Source: Metallyticus violacea (taxonomy: Eukaryota; Arthropoda; Insecta; Mantodea; Metallyticidae). Taken from it: a stretch of DNA of 64,000 bases. The stretch's first letter is position 1; each line of letters begins with the position of its first letter. The stretch spans positions 171,230,501 to 171,294,500 of the forward strand of contig CM060833.1 in NCBI GenBank assembly GCA_030762175.1, given 5' to 3'. Below are positions 39,601 through 46,514 of the stretch, in pieces. The notes beneath the pieces are model-generated. The model made no database searches. It was not told where the DNA came from and saw only the letters and a list, made by a program, of their open reading frames with translations. The position numbers and the translations under genes were made by a program.

Positions 39601-42600
39601 CCCTAAATTTATATAAGCCTTTAAAATCTACCCATTTCTCCAGCACAATTGATGGTCTCCCCACTTTAGCTTTTGCATAATTTCTTATAATTTCCCATAT
39701 TCGTTGTGCTTCCCCAGTCCAGTTTTTGTCTGTATTTCTATGGCTTTATCTTTTTTCCAATCTAATAACCTCTTATACAAAAGCTTTAGATCCATCAATA
39801 TTCTTCTATCCTCTTCCTGAAGCATGTTCTCTTCACTTAAGATACCCTTTACTAAGCTTCTCATTATCGTGCATTCATAATCAAACCAGTCATTGTGGTT
39901 TTTCCATTTATTCCTCGCCCTTATGAGCCAATTTCCTGCCCACTTAAACACAATTTCTAATGAACTTACAGCCTCTCCCTCTTTGTCTAATTAAGTATAC
40001 CAATTAATTCCATTAACTTACCATCTTGCCATTACAGAATTTATAATTAAATAGAACTCTCCAACCTGGGCCTGACTCCACCTATATCTGTCCACATTCT
40101 CATTCAATTCCCCCTTGGTTGAATCTGAAACCTTCATCTTGATATTTAATATACCCCTCCATTCCACCACTGGGGGGGGGGGAGATGGCTATTGTTCATT
40201 CATCATTTTGAAATTTGTCTCCGAGTCTAAAGACTCCCAACCACATACTGCAAAATCCAAAACACTTGCACCACTTGCACAAACAAACGTGAACTTACCT
40301 ACTTTATCATTCACCAAGTTCCATTTAAAATTACCAAACCGTTATACTGACAAAACTGAACAAATTTTGAACCTTCATTTATTATTTTGTCCTTACTACT
40401 TCTAGTAACACTATCCTTATCTTGCTCTCTAGCCAAATCATCTAATGTACTGCAATCCTTGCTTGTAGATTCCCAATTCTTGCATTAAAGTCACCCAGTA
40501 ATAAAAATTCTACCATAGGAAATTCCTCTCAGATTTCTTCCATCTCGTTTCCTAAGAAGTGGAAGAGATCTGGGCTATGAAACTGGAAATTTCTAGGAGG
40601 ATTATAAACTATCCCTATACATAATGCTAACTTCACCGATATCCTCTTCCATTCTTTTCTATATAACCCCAAACCACCCTAGGCTTACCCTAGGTATTTC
40701 TTTTCCCAAAAATTCAAAATCTATCATTATTTCCTCTTCCCACTCTAACCATGATTCACTACAGCTAATATGTGTACCTCATCAACTAATGACCCAATAA
40801 AGCCCATTGACAAATCCCTTTTCAGGCCTTCGCATTTTCAGAATCCCAATCTCACAGATCAGACCTCCTCTTCCTGATGCTATGCTGAGGCCACTCTATA
40901 TTTGAATTCCTGCAGCTTCTTCCGACTTAACTCAATTCCTGTATTCTTTGTACCATGTTACCAGACTCAAGGATGCTGTCCTATGATGTTGACAACACTC
41001 CAGCTTGATACTTCTTCTGTTCTTTCTTTCTCTACATTCTCCCTCATCTGCTGTTGAATCCTTTCATGTCCAGTCCTTGTCCAATGATATCTTTTGGATG
41101 GAGATGTCATCCCAACCCCTCCATGATCTTGGAATTCCAGACCCTGCTCTTGCATTGATCTCAACTCTCCCTTCTCCTCACTAGGCGCATGCACGCGCGC
41201 ACAAACATCCACACCCACAGTCGATCTCACCTCCAATCTTCCACTTCTCAGACCTTGTACAGGACTTTGAGGCATAACCTGCTGGGTATTACTACCATTA
41301 TCATCCTACAAGAAGCGGGCATGGTACGAGGGAGAAAGATTGGGTAAAGGATTTTGGAAAGATAACAATAAGAATTGAGGATATAGAAAAACAGGAAATA
41401 TGGGCAAATCTTAACACCAAAATATCTCTGAAATTATATAGTACACTAAAAATGTGTGGGAAAGAGGAAGATATATTGAAATTTGTGATAAGGTAGGAAG
41501 GGAAGAGTTGGCATGGTTTAGAACATGAGTAAATATATAAGTGGATTAAAAAATGGACGCACTAAGGGGAAATTTCCTATGTGTGCAGAACCAGATAGTA
41601 CTTGGCATTGTATACTAGCATGTAAGCAAACTAAGTTTTGGAGGGAACAGTTCATATTACAAAAATGGGAAAACCTACCAGATTAAATAAGAGGTAGGAG
41701 AATTTCAAATTTAAAATCAGATGAAAACATTAAGGAACTAGGGAAGTACATAGGCAAGGTAAGACAAAAATGGTTATGGGTGTAAAACACTTAGGAAATG
41801 TGCTTGAGAATAAAATTGTCAGATAGTGAAAGGAGGATGAAATGATAGGAGAGGATGGGGCTAGTTATCTAATATTAGTTAAACAGGATCCTTATACACC
41901 AATAACCACAGTGTTAGTGTGTATAGCAACTCTGAAGGATAGAAATTGGGCAGAATGGATTTAATTAAAAAAGAAGTAAGGTTTAGTATGATAGGAAATA
42001 TAACTTAATATTGTATTGAATATATAAATTACTTTTAATGTTGTGTTTTGTTTTTGGTTGGATCGAAGCCTGGTCCCCTAGGATATTCCAGTAGGTAGCT
42101 GCTGATGAACCGGGGACTGGGGGGCTGAGCCAATCAAATTGGAATAAATTTTGATTGGGTTCAGTGCCTTCTGGAAATGCAGAAGGCCCTGTTCCTTATT
42201 TTTATATTTAAAAAAAGCATATGTATGTGATGTATGAGAAATAAATGCTGCCACCACCATTACCATGCTCCCTTTTATTAAGGGTTCCAATCCTTCCATC
42301 CACCCCCATAATTTTATATGGGATTGTTTCCCATTTAGCCCTTTCATTTCTGATATTATCCTCCTCTTAGTTCCCTCTCCTCCTATGATTAATCCTTATT
42401 AATAAAAATATTCATTCCTTTAAGTTTCTTTGCTCTACTTAAGATCTCGTACCATATTCTTTGTGGTGAACTTAACTACAATCACTCTTCTGCCTGCTTC
42501 TCTTCCCATCTAATATGCATCTACCATTTCCCATCCTCCTAATAGCATCTCCAACTTGTTTTCCAAAATCTCTTGCACCTCCAACCTTATAATATAGTCC

Positions 42601-43093
42601 TACCAGTTAATAAATTTCATTTTTCATTATGACACACAGGTATTTCACAGGAGCATTTGTACTTGAAAAGGCATCGTCTGCAGTGACAGGACAAGAATCT
42701 TCCAGCAAATATCCAGGCAGCTGGCTGTTATCAGGTTTACTAGGCCAGCAACGGGAACACACAGACTCAACAGATTCACTCACAATACATGAGGAAACAC
42801 ATCATGGTGATGATATTGCAGCAGCTATAGTGGCTGGAGGTCTGATGAGTGCTGCTGTGGGGGCCCCTGGCTCATCAGCACACAAGGAAGAGCTACGCCG
42901 CAATAAGTCCATGACTGCTCTTGTCAGCCGCATGTTTGGAGAGACAAAAGATGAACCTGTGGAGATAGGTATGGATATTGCAGCTCTGCCATTGAGGCCA
43001 GCCGATGGATCACCTGTTCAGAAACCTGCAGCATTCCGCGCAAAGCCTTCAGAACTGAGAGAAATGAACTTCTGGTCTCCCACCTCTATGTGA
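12586..43093 (+). CDS. Four-exon host gene, p33MONOX/KIAA1191-like protein (344 aa)
   Basis: Coding exons 12586-12665, 22022-22242, 29681-29960 and 42640-43093 total 1035 nt, giving 344 residues plus TGA. All three introns have GT/AG borders, and phases 2, 1 and 2 match across each junction, rebuilding Arg27 (AG|G), Asp101 (G|AT) and Arg194 (AG|G). A TAA at 12574-12576 lies in frame upstream of the ATG, fixing the start. The protein has no signal peptide or membrane segment and looks cytosolic and largely disordered. It has a basic KRRGS patch near residue 162 and four Ser-Pro sites at 172-185. From memory, human KIAA1191 (p33MONOX, about 305 aa, a putative NADPH-dependent oxidoreductase) shares an early SLP...YD...PPPSD-type segment, a middle KEE followed by a Ser-Pro stretch, and a C-terminus ending in L-N-x-x-(T/S)-P-T-x-(F/M). 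Homology is inferred from these patches. The gene model is much surer than the name. Confidence 0.75.
12666..13907 (+). other. Start of intron 1, AT-rich
   Basis: Begins with the exon 1 donor and holds no recognised element before the SINE at 13908. Confidence 0.6.
13908..14163 (+). repeat. tRNA-derived SINE, family A
   Basis: A degraded copy in + orientation: decayed tRNA-like head (13908-13960, B box mutated), body with ACCGTCCTTCCTGGCAAG, CCTCAGTCCCCATAAATGGC and CTTAGGCCTGGACG, and tail CGCTTGTGGTGCCTCAGAG followed by A-rich DNA. The same body and tail occur inverted at 55.0-55.5, 59.6, 62.9 and 63.4 kb. Confidence 0.75.
15005..15263 (-). repeat. tRNA-derived SINE, family B (decayed)
   Basis: Shares TCCCATTCAATTCAGGGC, a GCTCAGATGCCTCTTCTTTC block and, near 15230-15263, the complement of a tRNA-like head (AAGTATGGTTACCGCTAGA) with copies at 55.04-55.31 and 61.58-61.79 kb. 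Sense orientation is the minus strand. Internal insertions and changes make it an old copy. Confidence 0.6.
15264..18945. other. Intron 1 interior, no recognised gene
   Basis: AT-rich with two poly-G tracts (12 G at 16302-16313; 11 G at 18173-18183). No transposase or exon recognised. Confidence 0.45.
18946..19015. repeat. 35-bp direct tandem duplication
   Basis: Two adjacent 35-bp copies (18946-18980 and 18981-19015) that contain ACAGGTACCCTGGAACCT and differ by one base. A recent slippage or repair duplication. Confidence 0.9.
19874..19935 (+). repeat. tRNA-like head of a third SINE type (family C)
   Basis: TGTGGTCAACATGCTTGCC resembles a Pol III A box, and GGAATCAAATCCTG, 30-odd bases on, a decayed B box. 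A similar tRNA-like unit is inverted at 52.6 kb. The following 100 bp, rich in TTTTCC and ending near a CTCATGGCTC block, may be its body. Confidence 0.4.
19975..21294. other. Intron 1 interior, no recognised gene
   Basis: Contains A-rich and TC-rich stretches (for example 20975-21075) and a short poly-G stretch near 20325. No family recognised. Confidence 0.4.
21295..21530 (+). repeat. Interspersed repeat R1, copy 1
   Basis: About 230 bp shared with 45715-45945. Common blocks include AATCCATCTCTTTGCATTAA, TATTAATGGTGA and GCCATCTCTCCAG. No coding sequence or tRNA-like head was seen, so its class is unknown. Confidence 0.55.
21531..22021 (+). other. End of intron 1
   Basis: AT-rich, with TATATA stretches near 21940-21970 and a good polypyrimidine tract and AG at 22020-22021. 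Confidence 0.6.
22022..22242 (+). CDS. Coding exon 2 (residues 27-101)
   Basis: The acceptor TTTTGTCTTTTAG ends at 22021 and the donor GTAATG begins at 22243. The exon encodes YDLDETFSPPSHDD, an aromatic stretch FFYIRYP, and then a charged, Gln-rich segment. The opening matches the remembered p33MONOX segment where a Tyr-Asp pair is followed by acidic residues and a PPxxxD turn. Phase 2 in, phase 1 out, consistent with both neighbours. Confidence 0.8.
22262..22497. repeat. (TA)n-bounded repeat T, single decayed copy
   Basis: TA dinucleotide runs at both ends (22262-22288 and 22470-22496) enclose about 180 bp related to the 320-bp unit at 34.8-35.6 kb; shared blocks are CGCTATATTTCAAACTGCC, GAGTTCTTCTATGGCAAGAA and an AAAACAC stretch. 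On the minus strand this includes TAGAAGAACTCGGCAGTTTGAAAT, a decayed form of the hairpin-like motif of the larger array. Confidence 0.55.
22498..23195 (+). other. Intron 2 interior, no recognised gene
   Basis: AT-rich sequence with no motif that I can assign. Confidence 0.5.
23196..23341. repeat. Near-perfect palindrome made of PLE-type termini
   Basis: Two arms of about 70 bp meet at a 6-bp centre near 23266. Each ends with ATTTATGAGGAAGTCACTCA and runs inward through CTAGTTTTATTCCACTTAC to a TTTGAAAC-like core (GTGTTTCAAAGCC on + strand; GGCCTTTGAAATATGTGC in the other arm). The inner part resembles the PLE A terminus at 6545-6600. No coding sequence accompanies it. Confidence 0.7.
23860..25180 (-). 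pseudogene. Multicopy transposase-like gene, disrupted
   Basis: Reading from 25180 down: VCKKTFPSLHAVTKKGV, a segment with HY and HMQHMLG, then FDYIENSMASDVTRLHLFSD, CPGQNQNHT (about 24560-24605), KQGHSFLP, KNLKRVDKIFILKDYVEI (about 24290-24360) and CEYVEFSKAYSGKMPVN (23860-24048). I recall this order (CxxxFLxxLxxxxK, FSDxCxGQNKN, GHSxLPxDRDF) from a large family of repeated, probably transposon-derived proteins in invertebrates; I cannot name it. Stops and frameshifts are frequent and a small SINE piece sits in it at 24368-24417. Confidence 0.5.
24358..24427 (-). repeat. Tiny truncated SINE B insertion with target-site duplication
   Basis: About 50 bp (24368-24417) match the 3' end of family B (GGACGCTCTTTAACAGCTCA, GGTCATCAGCG) with its A-rich tail (TTTTTAATTTATT on the + strand). 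It is flanked by the 10-bp direct repeat ATAAACCGAT at 24358-24367 and 24418-24427. It is inserted in the transposase-like gene. Confidence 0.8.
25433..25490 (+). repeat. Second copy of the LINE 3' end
   Basis: CTGGCCAGGGAAAAATTGAT, CAAAATCCTGCACATTAGAT and CAA-rich tail match 5969-6028 apart from a small gap. It is a very short 3' fragment of the same non-LTR family. Confidence 0.7.
25650..26330 (+). repeat. Possible LTR remnant followed by PBS-like repeats
   Basis: The 25650-26040 segment is less AT-rich than its surroundings and has an AATAAAG at about 25966. From 26150 three units about 58-76 bp apart carry CAAAATTGGTGGCCAATCTG, AATTTGGCGCCAACATGGGG and AAATTTGGCGCTGACCATGG. TGGCGCC-AAC-TGGGG resembles a primer-binding site complementary to tRNA-Lys. 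No gag or pol reading frame follows. The assignment is tentative. Confidence 0.3.
27046..28043 (-). mobile_element. hAT-type transposase (CGGBP1-like), broken copy 1
   Basis: The first frame (27630-28043) gives ENRVSEFYFDFCKALLAIGI, then KLKTFVAKYTQQYVLEESTL and FMWLFIDEGTDSAGH, the pattern F-x-D-L-C-x-A-L...P-D-E-S-T-L-R...I-D-E-T-T-D of a hAT family related to CGG-triplet-binding proteins. After frame changes, LLLFVTNADSYMV, FFGNCPSRVQLF and EVVNSLHSSDAASIETVQ follow (27046-27600). The IDETTD catalytic-type Asp is present (IDEGTD). The gap between parts has several stops. Terminal repeats were not identified. Confidence 0.75.
28503..29460 (-). mobile_element. Penelope-like element B, C-terminal half
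   Basis: From 29460 down: a short remnant, then VFLPYFTNVTYQIEHILQCH, KTIFKP and LRSVKDPQDSL, a TAG (29149-29151), and in the same frame AGVYRIPCSCYLVYTGMTQY, NTRLKEH, KSAAAEHA and LQREAIKIHKHPNNFNRK. This is the RT-to-nuclease connector and GIY-YIG domain of a PLE lineage different from elements A, C, D and E (AGVYxIPC, IxTRLKEH). A frameshift near 28870 leads into LNSNWFPAINN and a Pro/Ser-rich tail to 28503. It is 5'-truncated. Confidence 0.82.
29681..29960 (+). CDS. Coding exon 3 (residues 101-194), Ser-Pro cluster
   Basis: The acceptor CTATTTACAG ends at 29680 and the donor GTACTTTT begins at 29961. The exon encodes a Gly/Ser/Asp-rich part, a helix-prone VVQVAHQMIAGNLLRG followed by SKEEH, a basic NRNKRRGSKS patch and four Ser-Pro dipeptides within 14 residues. 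The Ser-Pro cluster next to a basic patch suggests a site for proline-directed kinases or 14-3-3-type regulation, which is inference from motif type only. Confidence 0.82.
29961..30430 (+). other. Start of intron 3
   Basis: AT-rich; an A run at 30359-30370. Nothing recognised. Confidence 0.5.
30434..30970 (-). pseudogene. Tc1/mariner-type transposase fragment
   Basis: The minus strand shows SKQTIHRIAENVHYKFYTIK (helix-turn-helix tail), LSEAARTRN, then FSEGAIMSLHFF and later FVQNWLSD. The order T-x-x-R-I...Y-K-x-x-x-x-Q, S-E-G-x-x-M-x-x-H-F-F and Q-N-W-L-S matches a mariner-like group of invertebrate transposases. Stops and frame changes occur throughout. Confidence 0.45.
31090..31350 (+). 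pseudogene. Second mariner-like C-terminal scrap, opposite strand
   Basis: PNLNPL-x-LGHSLK (31135-31170) resembles the S-P-D-L-N-P-L-D-x-x-x-W-G-x-L-K motif with the catalytic Asp replaced by Asn, and LLQRMCRHFKPRMEAV...LGNLL (31250-31345) resembles the usual C-terminal helix. Two frames are needed. Weak but consistent. Confidence 0.3.
31456..32113 (+). other. Intron 3 interior, no recognised gene
   Basis: AT-rich, nothing assigned. Confidence 0.4.
32114..34090 (-). mobile_element. Penelope-like element C with terminal repeats, broken
   Basis: From about 34090 down: HMDLQKIHKPGRNMRPIINN (GLPKIHKPG-like), a decayed middle, then FFKGKIFKHKAGLVMGSPSS and WHRYIDDVFTIINKK (33495-33746; catalytic YIDD intact at 33582-33593) and LKFLNLQEPA. 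GIY-YIG parts follow: MYIGKTKRNIGIRLKQHWRN and KSAVAAHFWNE (32759-32959). Beyond a long hairpin (32470-32812), a further PLE tail (MNFNILEMDSSLSRLPEST, 32114-32353) lies near TA runs at 32150-32166. So two PLE ends are joined here. Many stops between blocks. Confidence 0.82.
32470..32812. repeat. Long inverted repeat (about 165-bp arms) at the end of PLE C
   Basis: Left arm about 32470-32633 and right arm about 32641-32812 with almost no loop. Matching blocks include TCTAACACACT, TTTCGAAGAGACATCCT, TTAACGACTGGTACxAGAAAC and TGAGGACCTGTGGCTCC. Each arm carries a TTGAAGA or ATGAAGA, a GGAGAGG...TCTCTTC stem and GAAAC (32713-32754 on +; 32525-32563 on -), hammerhead-like in order. A transcript would fold into a long double strand. 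Confidence 0.85.
34800..35612 (-). repeat. Tandem 320-bp units plus inverted partial copy, bounded by (TA)n
   Basis: The landmark TTGCTATATTTCGAACTACT recurs at 34921 and 35241 (period 320), and TATTAATGAAAC at 34813, 35133 and about 35455. A third unit stops after about 45 bp and is followed by an inverted copy of the 34866-34957 segment (35507-35599). TA runs flank the whole (34800-34817; 35598-35612). On the minus strand each unit contains TTGAAG, an AACT/AGTT stem around CGCAGT, and CGAAAT, a hammerhead-like order. Units 1 and 2 are nearly identical. No credible protein. Confidence 0.8.
35640..35860 (+). repeat. Imperfect direct repeat (about 70 bp) upstream of hAT copy 2
   Basis: Units at 35640-35708 and 35789-35858 share CTCTTT-CTTAC, CACCAATAATATTTTA and CCAATAACA. 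They may be subterminal repeats of the hAT element that follows, but no terminal inverted repeat was confirmed. Confidence 0.45.
36371..37480 (+). mobile_element. hAT-type transposase (CGGBP1-like), broken copy 2
   Basis: An open frame after a TAG near 36370 reads IEFILDTTELFLSAGI, KLDHPKMREWLTKYVKGSG, ADRIHQNYIPIVG and KYMFIICDEIMDKSGN (the usual CDET-T-DKSG with T to I and M changes). After a frame change, FGGKYLADSLDELNITIAKT, FHNYQKMETYLDFL and HFPMPTQTRWNTWF follow (36886-37098). Further decayed matches run to about 37480. It is related to, but clearly distinct from, the copy at 27.0-28.0 kb. Not functional. Confidence 0.8.
37617..37656 (-). ncRNA. Hammerhead-like motif at the end of PLE D
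   Basis: A 6-bp perfect stem (GTGAGG with CCTCAC) leads to an intact GAAAC and ACATGTAC. The box in the CUGANGA position reads UUGACAA, two transitions away from consensus. It lies 42 bp past the PLE D stop on the same strand. Confidence 0.4.
37617..38165 (-). mobile_element. Penelope-like element D, GIY-YIG end
   Basis: The minus strand from about 38020 reads SGIYRINCKDCDKIYIGKTK, RNLGIRLKEHWRN, EKSAVAAHFWNENHEIED, LSIWEKIYIKK and LMNFDIPE, a full GIY-YIG nuclease domain with its Cys-x2-Cys pair. The last part is an open frame (37698-37895). The RT is missing. Right after the stop the minus strand reads TTGACAA, a perfect GTGAGG/CCTCAC stem and GAAACATGTACC (37617-37656). Confidence 0.85.
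38430..39250 (+). mobile_element. Penelope-like element E, RT tail and GIY-YIG end
   Basis: IAETNGYNKDTVIKIINKTK (about 38570-38637) is the RT thumb-end helix; FTYHPIYHNKFKKIFKEQGI (about 38690-38750) is the connector. The frame at 38813-39214 encodes EQKSDIYEIKCAECNKKYIG, KRNLEIREKEHFRN, KSAIAAHFWNKNHEI, STWENIFITKNK and LMNFDFP, a GIY-YIG nuclease (first motif DIY rather than GIY). It is open to a TGA at 39212-39214. The 5' part of the RT is missing. A hammerhead-like motif overlaps the stop. Confidence 0.85.
39211..39247 (+). ncRNA. Hammerhead-like motif overlapping the PLE E stop codon
   Basis: CTGAAGA (39211-39217) fits the CUGANGA box exactly and includes the TGA stop. TGG and CCA can close a loop, AAAAC stands where GAAAC is expected, and ATATGTCC follows. 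One core change (G12 to A) would be expected to kill cleavage. Confidence 0.4.
39450..41280 (-). mobile_element. Non-LTR retrotransposon, 5' part (endonuclease to early RT)
   Basis: From 41280 down: a charged Gln/Arg-rich segment (40967-41275, possible end of a first ORF), then SCSESWLEWEEEI, LCIGIVYNPPRNFQFHSPDL and FLLLGDFNARIG (about 40460-40500). LLGDFNARIG is the signature of the APE-type endonuclease of non-LTR elements. Next a linker with WFDYECTIMRSLVKG and LYKRLLDWKKDK (39685-39951), and finally GKENKAVGKDGMPVKCFSM (about 39460-39530), the G-K-x-x-G-x-D-G-x-P entry to the RT. The RT core is absent. Several stops. Confidence 0.78.
41340..42060 (+). mobile_element. Non-LTR retrotransposon, 3' part
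   Basis: The + strand contains RIEDIEKQEIWANLNTKISL and then SKYISGLKNGRTKGKFPMCA with EPDSTWHCILACKQTKFWRE (about 41530-41650). P-x-C...S-T-x-H-x-x-x-x-C and the following W-R are the zinc-knuckle-like end after the reverse transcriptase. It abuts the minus-strand 5' part at 41.28 kb in opposite orientation, and its own 5' end is missing. Confidence 0.65.
42640..43093 (+). CDS. Coding exon 4 (residues 194-344) and stop
   Basis: The acceptor CATTATGACACACAG ends at 42639; TGA is at 43091-43093. The exon begins YFTGAF, then Gly-rich and acidic stretches, an Ala-rich hydrophobic patch (IAAAIVAGGLMSAAVGA) too short and mixed to be a confident membrane span, a basic RRNKSMTALVSRMFGE segment, and the terminal ELREMNFWSPTSM. 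The final Leu-x-x-x-Asn...Ser-Pro-Thr pattern is the best match to the p33MONOX C-terminus. Codons are more GC-rich than the surrounding DNA, as expected of a constrained exon. Confidence 0.85.
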
Positions 43094-44890
43094 GCCCATT
43101 CAGGTATCTTCTTACCACATTTGGTTTAATGTGTATGGGATTAATAGAAATTCACTTGTTAGAGGAGTTTGGTTTCTCTCAAAGATATGTTTTGTAGGGT
43201 CAAACAAAAATATGTTAGGATTTTGTATCAATATGATAAATGTACTTTGCCATTAATAGTATTTGAATTGCAATACATATGTAAATAATTCCTTGAGTTA
43301 AGTGTTTTATGCTCTGTGTTACATTTTATTGCATTCAGATCAGCAGTTCATTCAGATGTAATTTGATGTGTTTTTCATGGGGTCCAGAAAGAATTGCTGG
43401 AAAGATTGCTCTAAAACGTATCATATATTTGTCTGAATGATTAACTGATAATATGAGATACTGTCCAAAAGTTCCTGAAATACATCAGTAAATTAAATAA
43501 CACCATTTCTCAAATTTATTGGTCATTGTCCTTGTCATAGTAAACCCTCTTGGGAGTGCAGATACTGATTTCAGTGCTTCTCTCACTATTGTAACACATC
43601 CTGGAAGTAATTTTGTGTGTACTTTGACACTCTGCAATTTTACTTGCATATTATTTGCCTCTTTAATATGATTTTCATATTGGGGAAGAGGAAAATGTCA
43701 CACAGGGGAAATAGGGTGGATAAGAAATAATTAGTGCTGTACTAAAACTATAAAGCTACTGTATGATGAAAACTGTGTGCAACTACAGTTAATGGATGAC
43801 CCAATTGTAATGTGTTGCATCTCTGGACATTTTCTCCTCTGCCAGATGCATTAAGAGTTTGCAAATTTCCGAGATGATCTGCACACTATTTTCCAGAATC
43901 ACATTCCATACTGAAGTGACATTTTCTGGCCATTTGTGAACCATCATCAATCGGCATTCATGGTGCTTTAAAGTTTATACACGTGAGAGTTTGTTTATAG
44001 CCTAAGGCATCAGGAACACAATAGCTGGACAATCCTTGCTAAAAATGATGCAACCATAAACCTGGAAGTCGCACAGTACACTGTCTCCCAAAAACCGCAT
44101 TAAAGGGTATCTAGTGGCATTGGTTGTACTTTAACTTGTGAACTTTTGAATAGTACTCTTAAATTCAGTTCCTAATTTTTTTTAAATTGTACATAAGCTT
44201 TCGTGATGTCTAGTTATTGCAGTGTTTAGCAGTGTATACAATTTTCATGTAATGTACTTCAATATAGAAATTGGGATTGCATTTCTTTCATAATCTGCTG
44301 TTATTCTCAACTGTTTGCATATAATTAATTGATGAAAAATTGCAACATTGGCTGATGTGTCATATTAATTTACATATACTTAGCATATTGAAACTGCTTT
44401 TCTGTTTTAGCAAGTTTTTTGTTTAATTTTTATAAAAAATATTGTTCAATTGAATGTATGCATAACTGCATGTGAATGAAGTACTAAATGTAAAAAAGAC
44501 GAGAGAATTTTTATTTTGGACAAATGTTTTAAGTGTCTAATAACCATGATTTCAAGATAACTGTGCCATTTTAACATAAAATTAAGCAAGTTTGTTAAAG
44601 CTGCTCTTTTTTTAAAAACTATCTATATTTAAATTTTTTGCATTTTCTGCTTGGAGAATATTTGAAGTTGTCCTTTTATTTAGCAAACAAAGTCCATCTT
44701 CCTAGTCTTTGCCTCCCAGCTTGTGTTTCCCATATAACAAAGTTGTTGTGCAGAAGAGAGATCTTCCCTTTCTCTCTCAAAAATAAGCCTATTTGATCTT
44801 AACTCAACTTCTAAAAATTAATGCTGTAGGATCTCCTGGTGACAAGTCAATATTTTCTGCGGTGGACAACCATGAACCCACAATAAAGTA
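43094..44890 (+). other. Presumed 3' UTR / downstream flank of the host gene
   Basis: No coding potential of the host gene continues past the TGA. Candidate polyadenylation signals are an ATTAAA at 43492-43497 and an AATAAA at 44882-44887. A mariner-like scrap sits between them (43470-43720), so the longer 3' end would include transposon sequence. The true cleavage site cannot be told from sequence alone. Confidence 0.35.
43470..43720 (-). pseudogene. Mariner-like C-terminal scrap
   Basis: The minus strand reads PLCDIFLFPNMK (about 43670-43710), the D-F-F-L-F-P-x-x-K motif holding the last catalytic Asp of mariner transposases, then a decayed segment with FEKWCYLI. It lies in the presumed 3' UTR of the host gene. 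No terminal repeats were confirmed. Confidence 0.35.
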
Positions 44891-45714
44891 GTACGAAGGG
44901 TGGTATTTTGTAATAGCTCATAATCCTTAAAATATGGTTTATAAAAGTAAGATGTGCATCCTTAATGTTTACCCATAAAATGTCACATACGATATACCTG
45001 TGATACAGTGTGTACCAGGTAAGCGTCTTGCTCTATACAGCATAAAGAGTGCCAAAAGTAACATCCCACCTGACAAACATTTTTATCTTGTGTGATATGA
45101 TTTTATAGTTATATTTCAAATTGTGTAGCAAATGACTAGCCTTATAACTGGAGATCTGTCACAATAGTTGCTTCCTTCAACTACTTAAAATGCATGGCAG
45201 TACCATCTTGAAATTTGTGCAGTTTTGCTGTCATATTACCTTTCTCCAGAAGCACTATTCTTTGCTGTAATTTTTCACTTTATTTTGAATTCTTGGGCAA
45301 TTGCTGCAATGATTTTCTGCAGTCTTCGTACGTATCTGCATGGTGGTTCAGAAAAGTTGAATGCTTTTTTCACTTTAGGATTACTGTTGTAGAAACTACA
45401 TATGTAGTGGAGTATCCAGCTTATAACCATCCTCAGATGTCCCCAGTGTTCCATTACTATCATGCCAGTGTCTCAGTTTCCAACATTCTATATGCAATTT
45501 CTGTACTTTTACATTGGACCCATGTCATCTGTTGGTGCTTGTGTTTTACTTCATGCTACAACATGAGGGTTAAATATAGTTTCCTAGAACACTCGCATAC
45601 AGTATATTATTAGCATATGAAGACTGCTGCTCTACATCACATAAAGTGCCGATTCCATTATAATGTAATTGTCCATTGCACATTGCAGGACTTTATTAAT
45701 ATCTGCTAGGTATG

Positions 45715-45945
45715 CACAGAATCTCACAGGGAATACTGGGAGCTGGAGAGATGACTAGCATCGTGTGTGTAGAGAAGGCTTTATCTGCGAAGCAAAATTA
45801 TGCATTGCATGTGTATCATCATCTATCCAAATACAAGACTCAGTCCATCTCTTTGCATTAACAAATGGAGAGTATTAATAGTGAACAGTAGTACGTTATC
45901 ATGTTCCTCTTGAAGAGCCATTTCTCCAGCTCATTACATGGTTTT
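45715..45945 (+). repeat. Interspersed repeat R1, copy 2
   Basis: Matches 21295-21530 over GTATCATCATCTATCCAAAT, CAGTCCATCTCTTTGCATTA, GAGTATTAATAGTGAACAGT and GCCATTTCTCCAG. Class unknown. Confidence 0.55.
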
Positions 45946-46514
45946 TTAATTTTTATAGCTGTAAAAAAAAATCATAGGACTTGCATATCTGGGAGGAAAC
46001 GGGAGGTTTTCATTGATTCAAGGTTATTTTTTTCTTGATATCCCTCCTATTTTTTATATTTCAAACCACAGGTAATATTCATGTGTTAATATTTTAAAGT
46101 TAATTCTTCTCTAACTTAAAGAACAATGTGCTTTGAATTAGTTATGCTGTAAGGCTAAAATTCAGCTTATACTCCAGTATGCCAAAGCTACCTTCTGATT
46201 AGTTCCTGAGAATGATAATCTTACTGGATATCCAGCATCCTCCCAGATATCTGCTTTGGTTTCATTATTGGTTTACCATATTTTCAGAAATCAACCATGC
46301 ACCCCATTAAAGTGCAAAAAAGGAAATTTAAATATAATAATTTTATTTATAATTATTCTCTTATTTTACAATCCAAATGTAGTGAATTTGTTGTATTTTC
46401 AGCAAATATATCCACATGCATGTCTTGAAATAAAATTAAATGAGAATATATTTAAGAAACTTTAAACATAAACTCAAAAAGAATCCTCAGCCCAGTCCTA
46501 TATTGGTGAAATTG

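Noticed and set aside
40115..40405. + strand ORF of 96 codons
   Set aside because: Antisense shadow of the minus-strand non-LTR endonuclease/RT region.
42629..42639. Independent gene starting at the ATG of the 154-codon frame at 42629
   Set aside because: The ATG is upstream of a strong acceptor (AG at 42638-42639). The phase-matched join to exon 3 is a better explanation.
45275..45463. Minus-strand ORF resembling a transposase N-terminus
   Set aside because: Only a vague similarity in tone; no catalytic or HTH motif I could defend.
45215..45613. 132-codon + strand ORF as a gene
   Set aside because: No domain, composition like the flanks, and no splice or promoter context. Probably chance.
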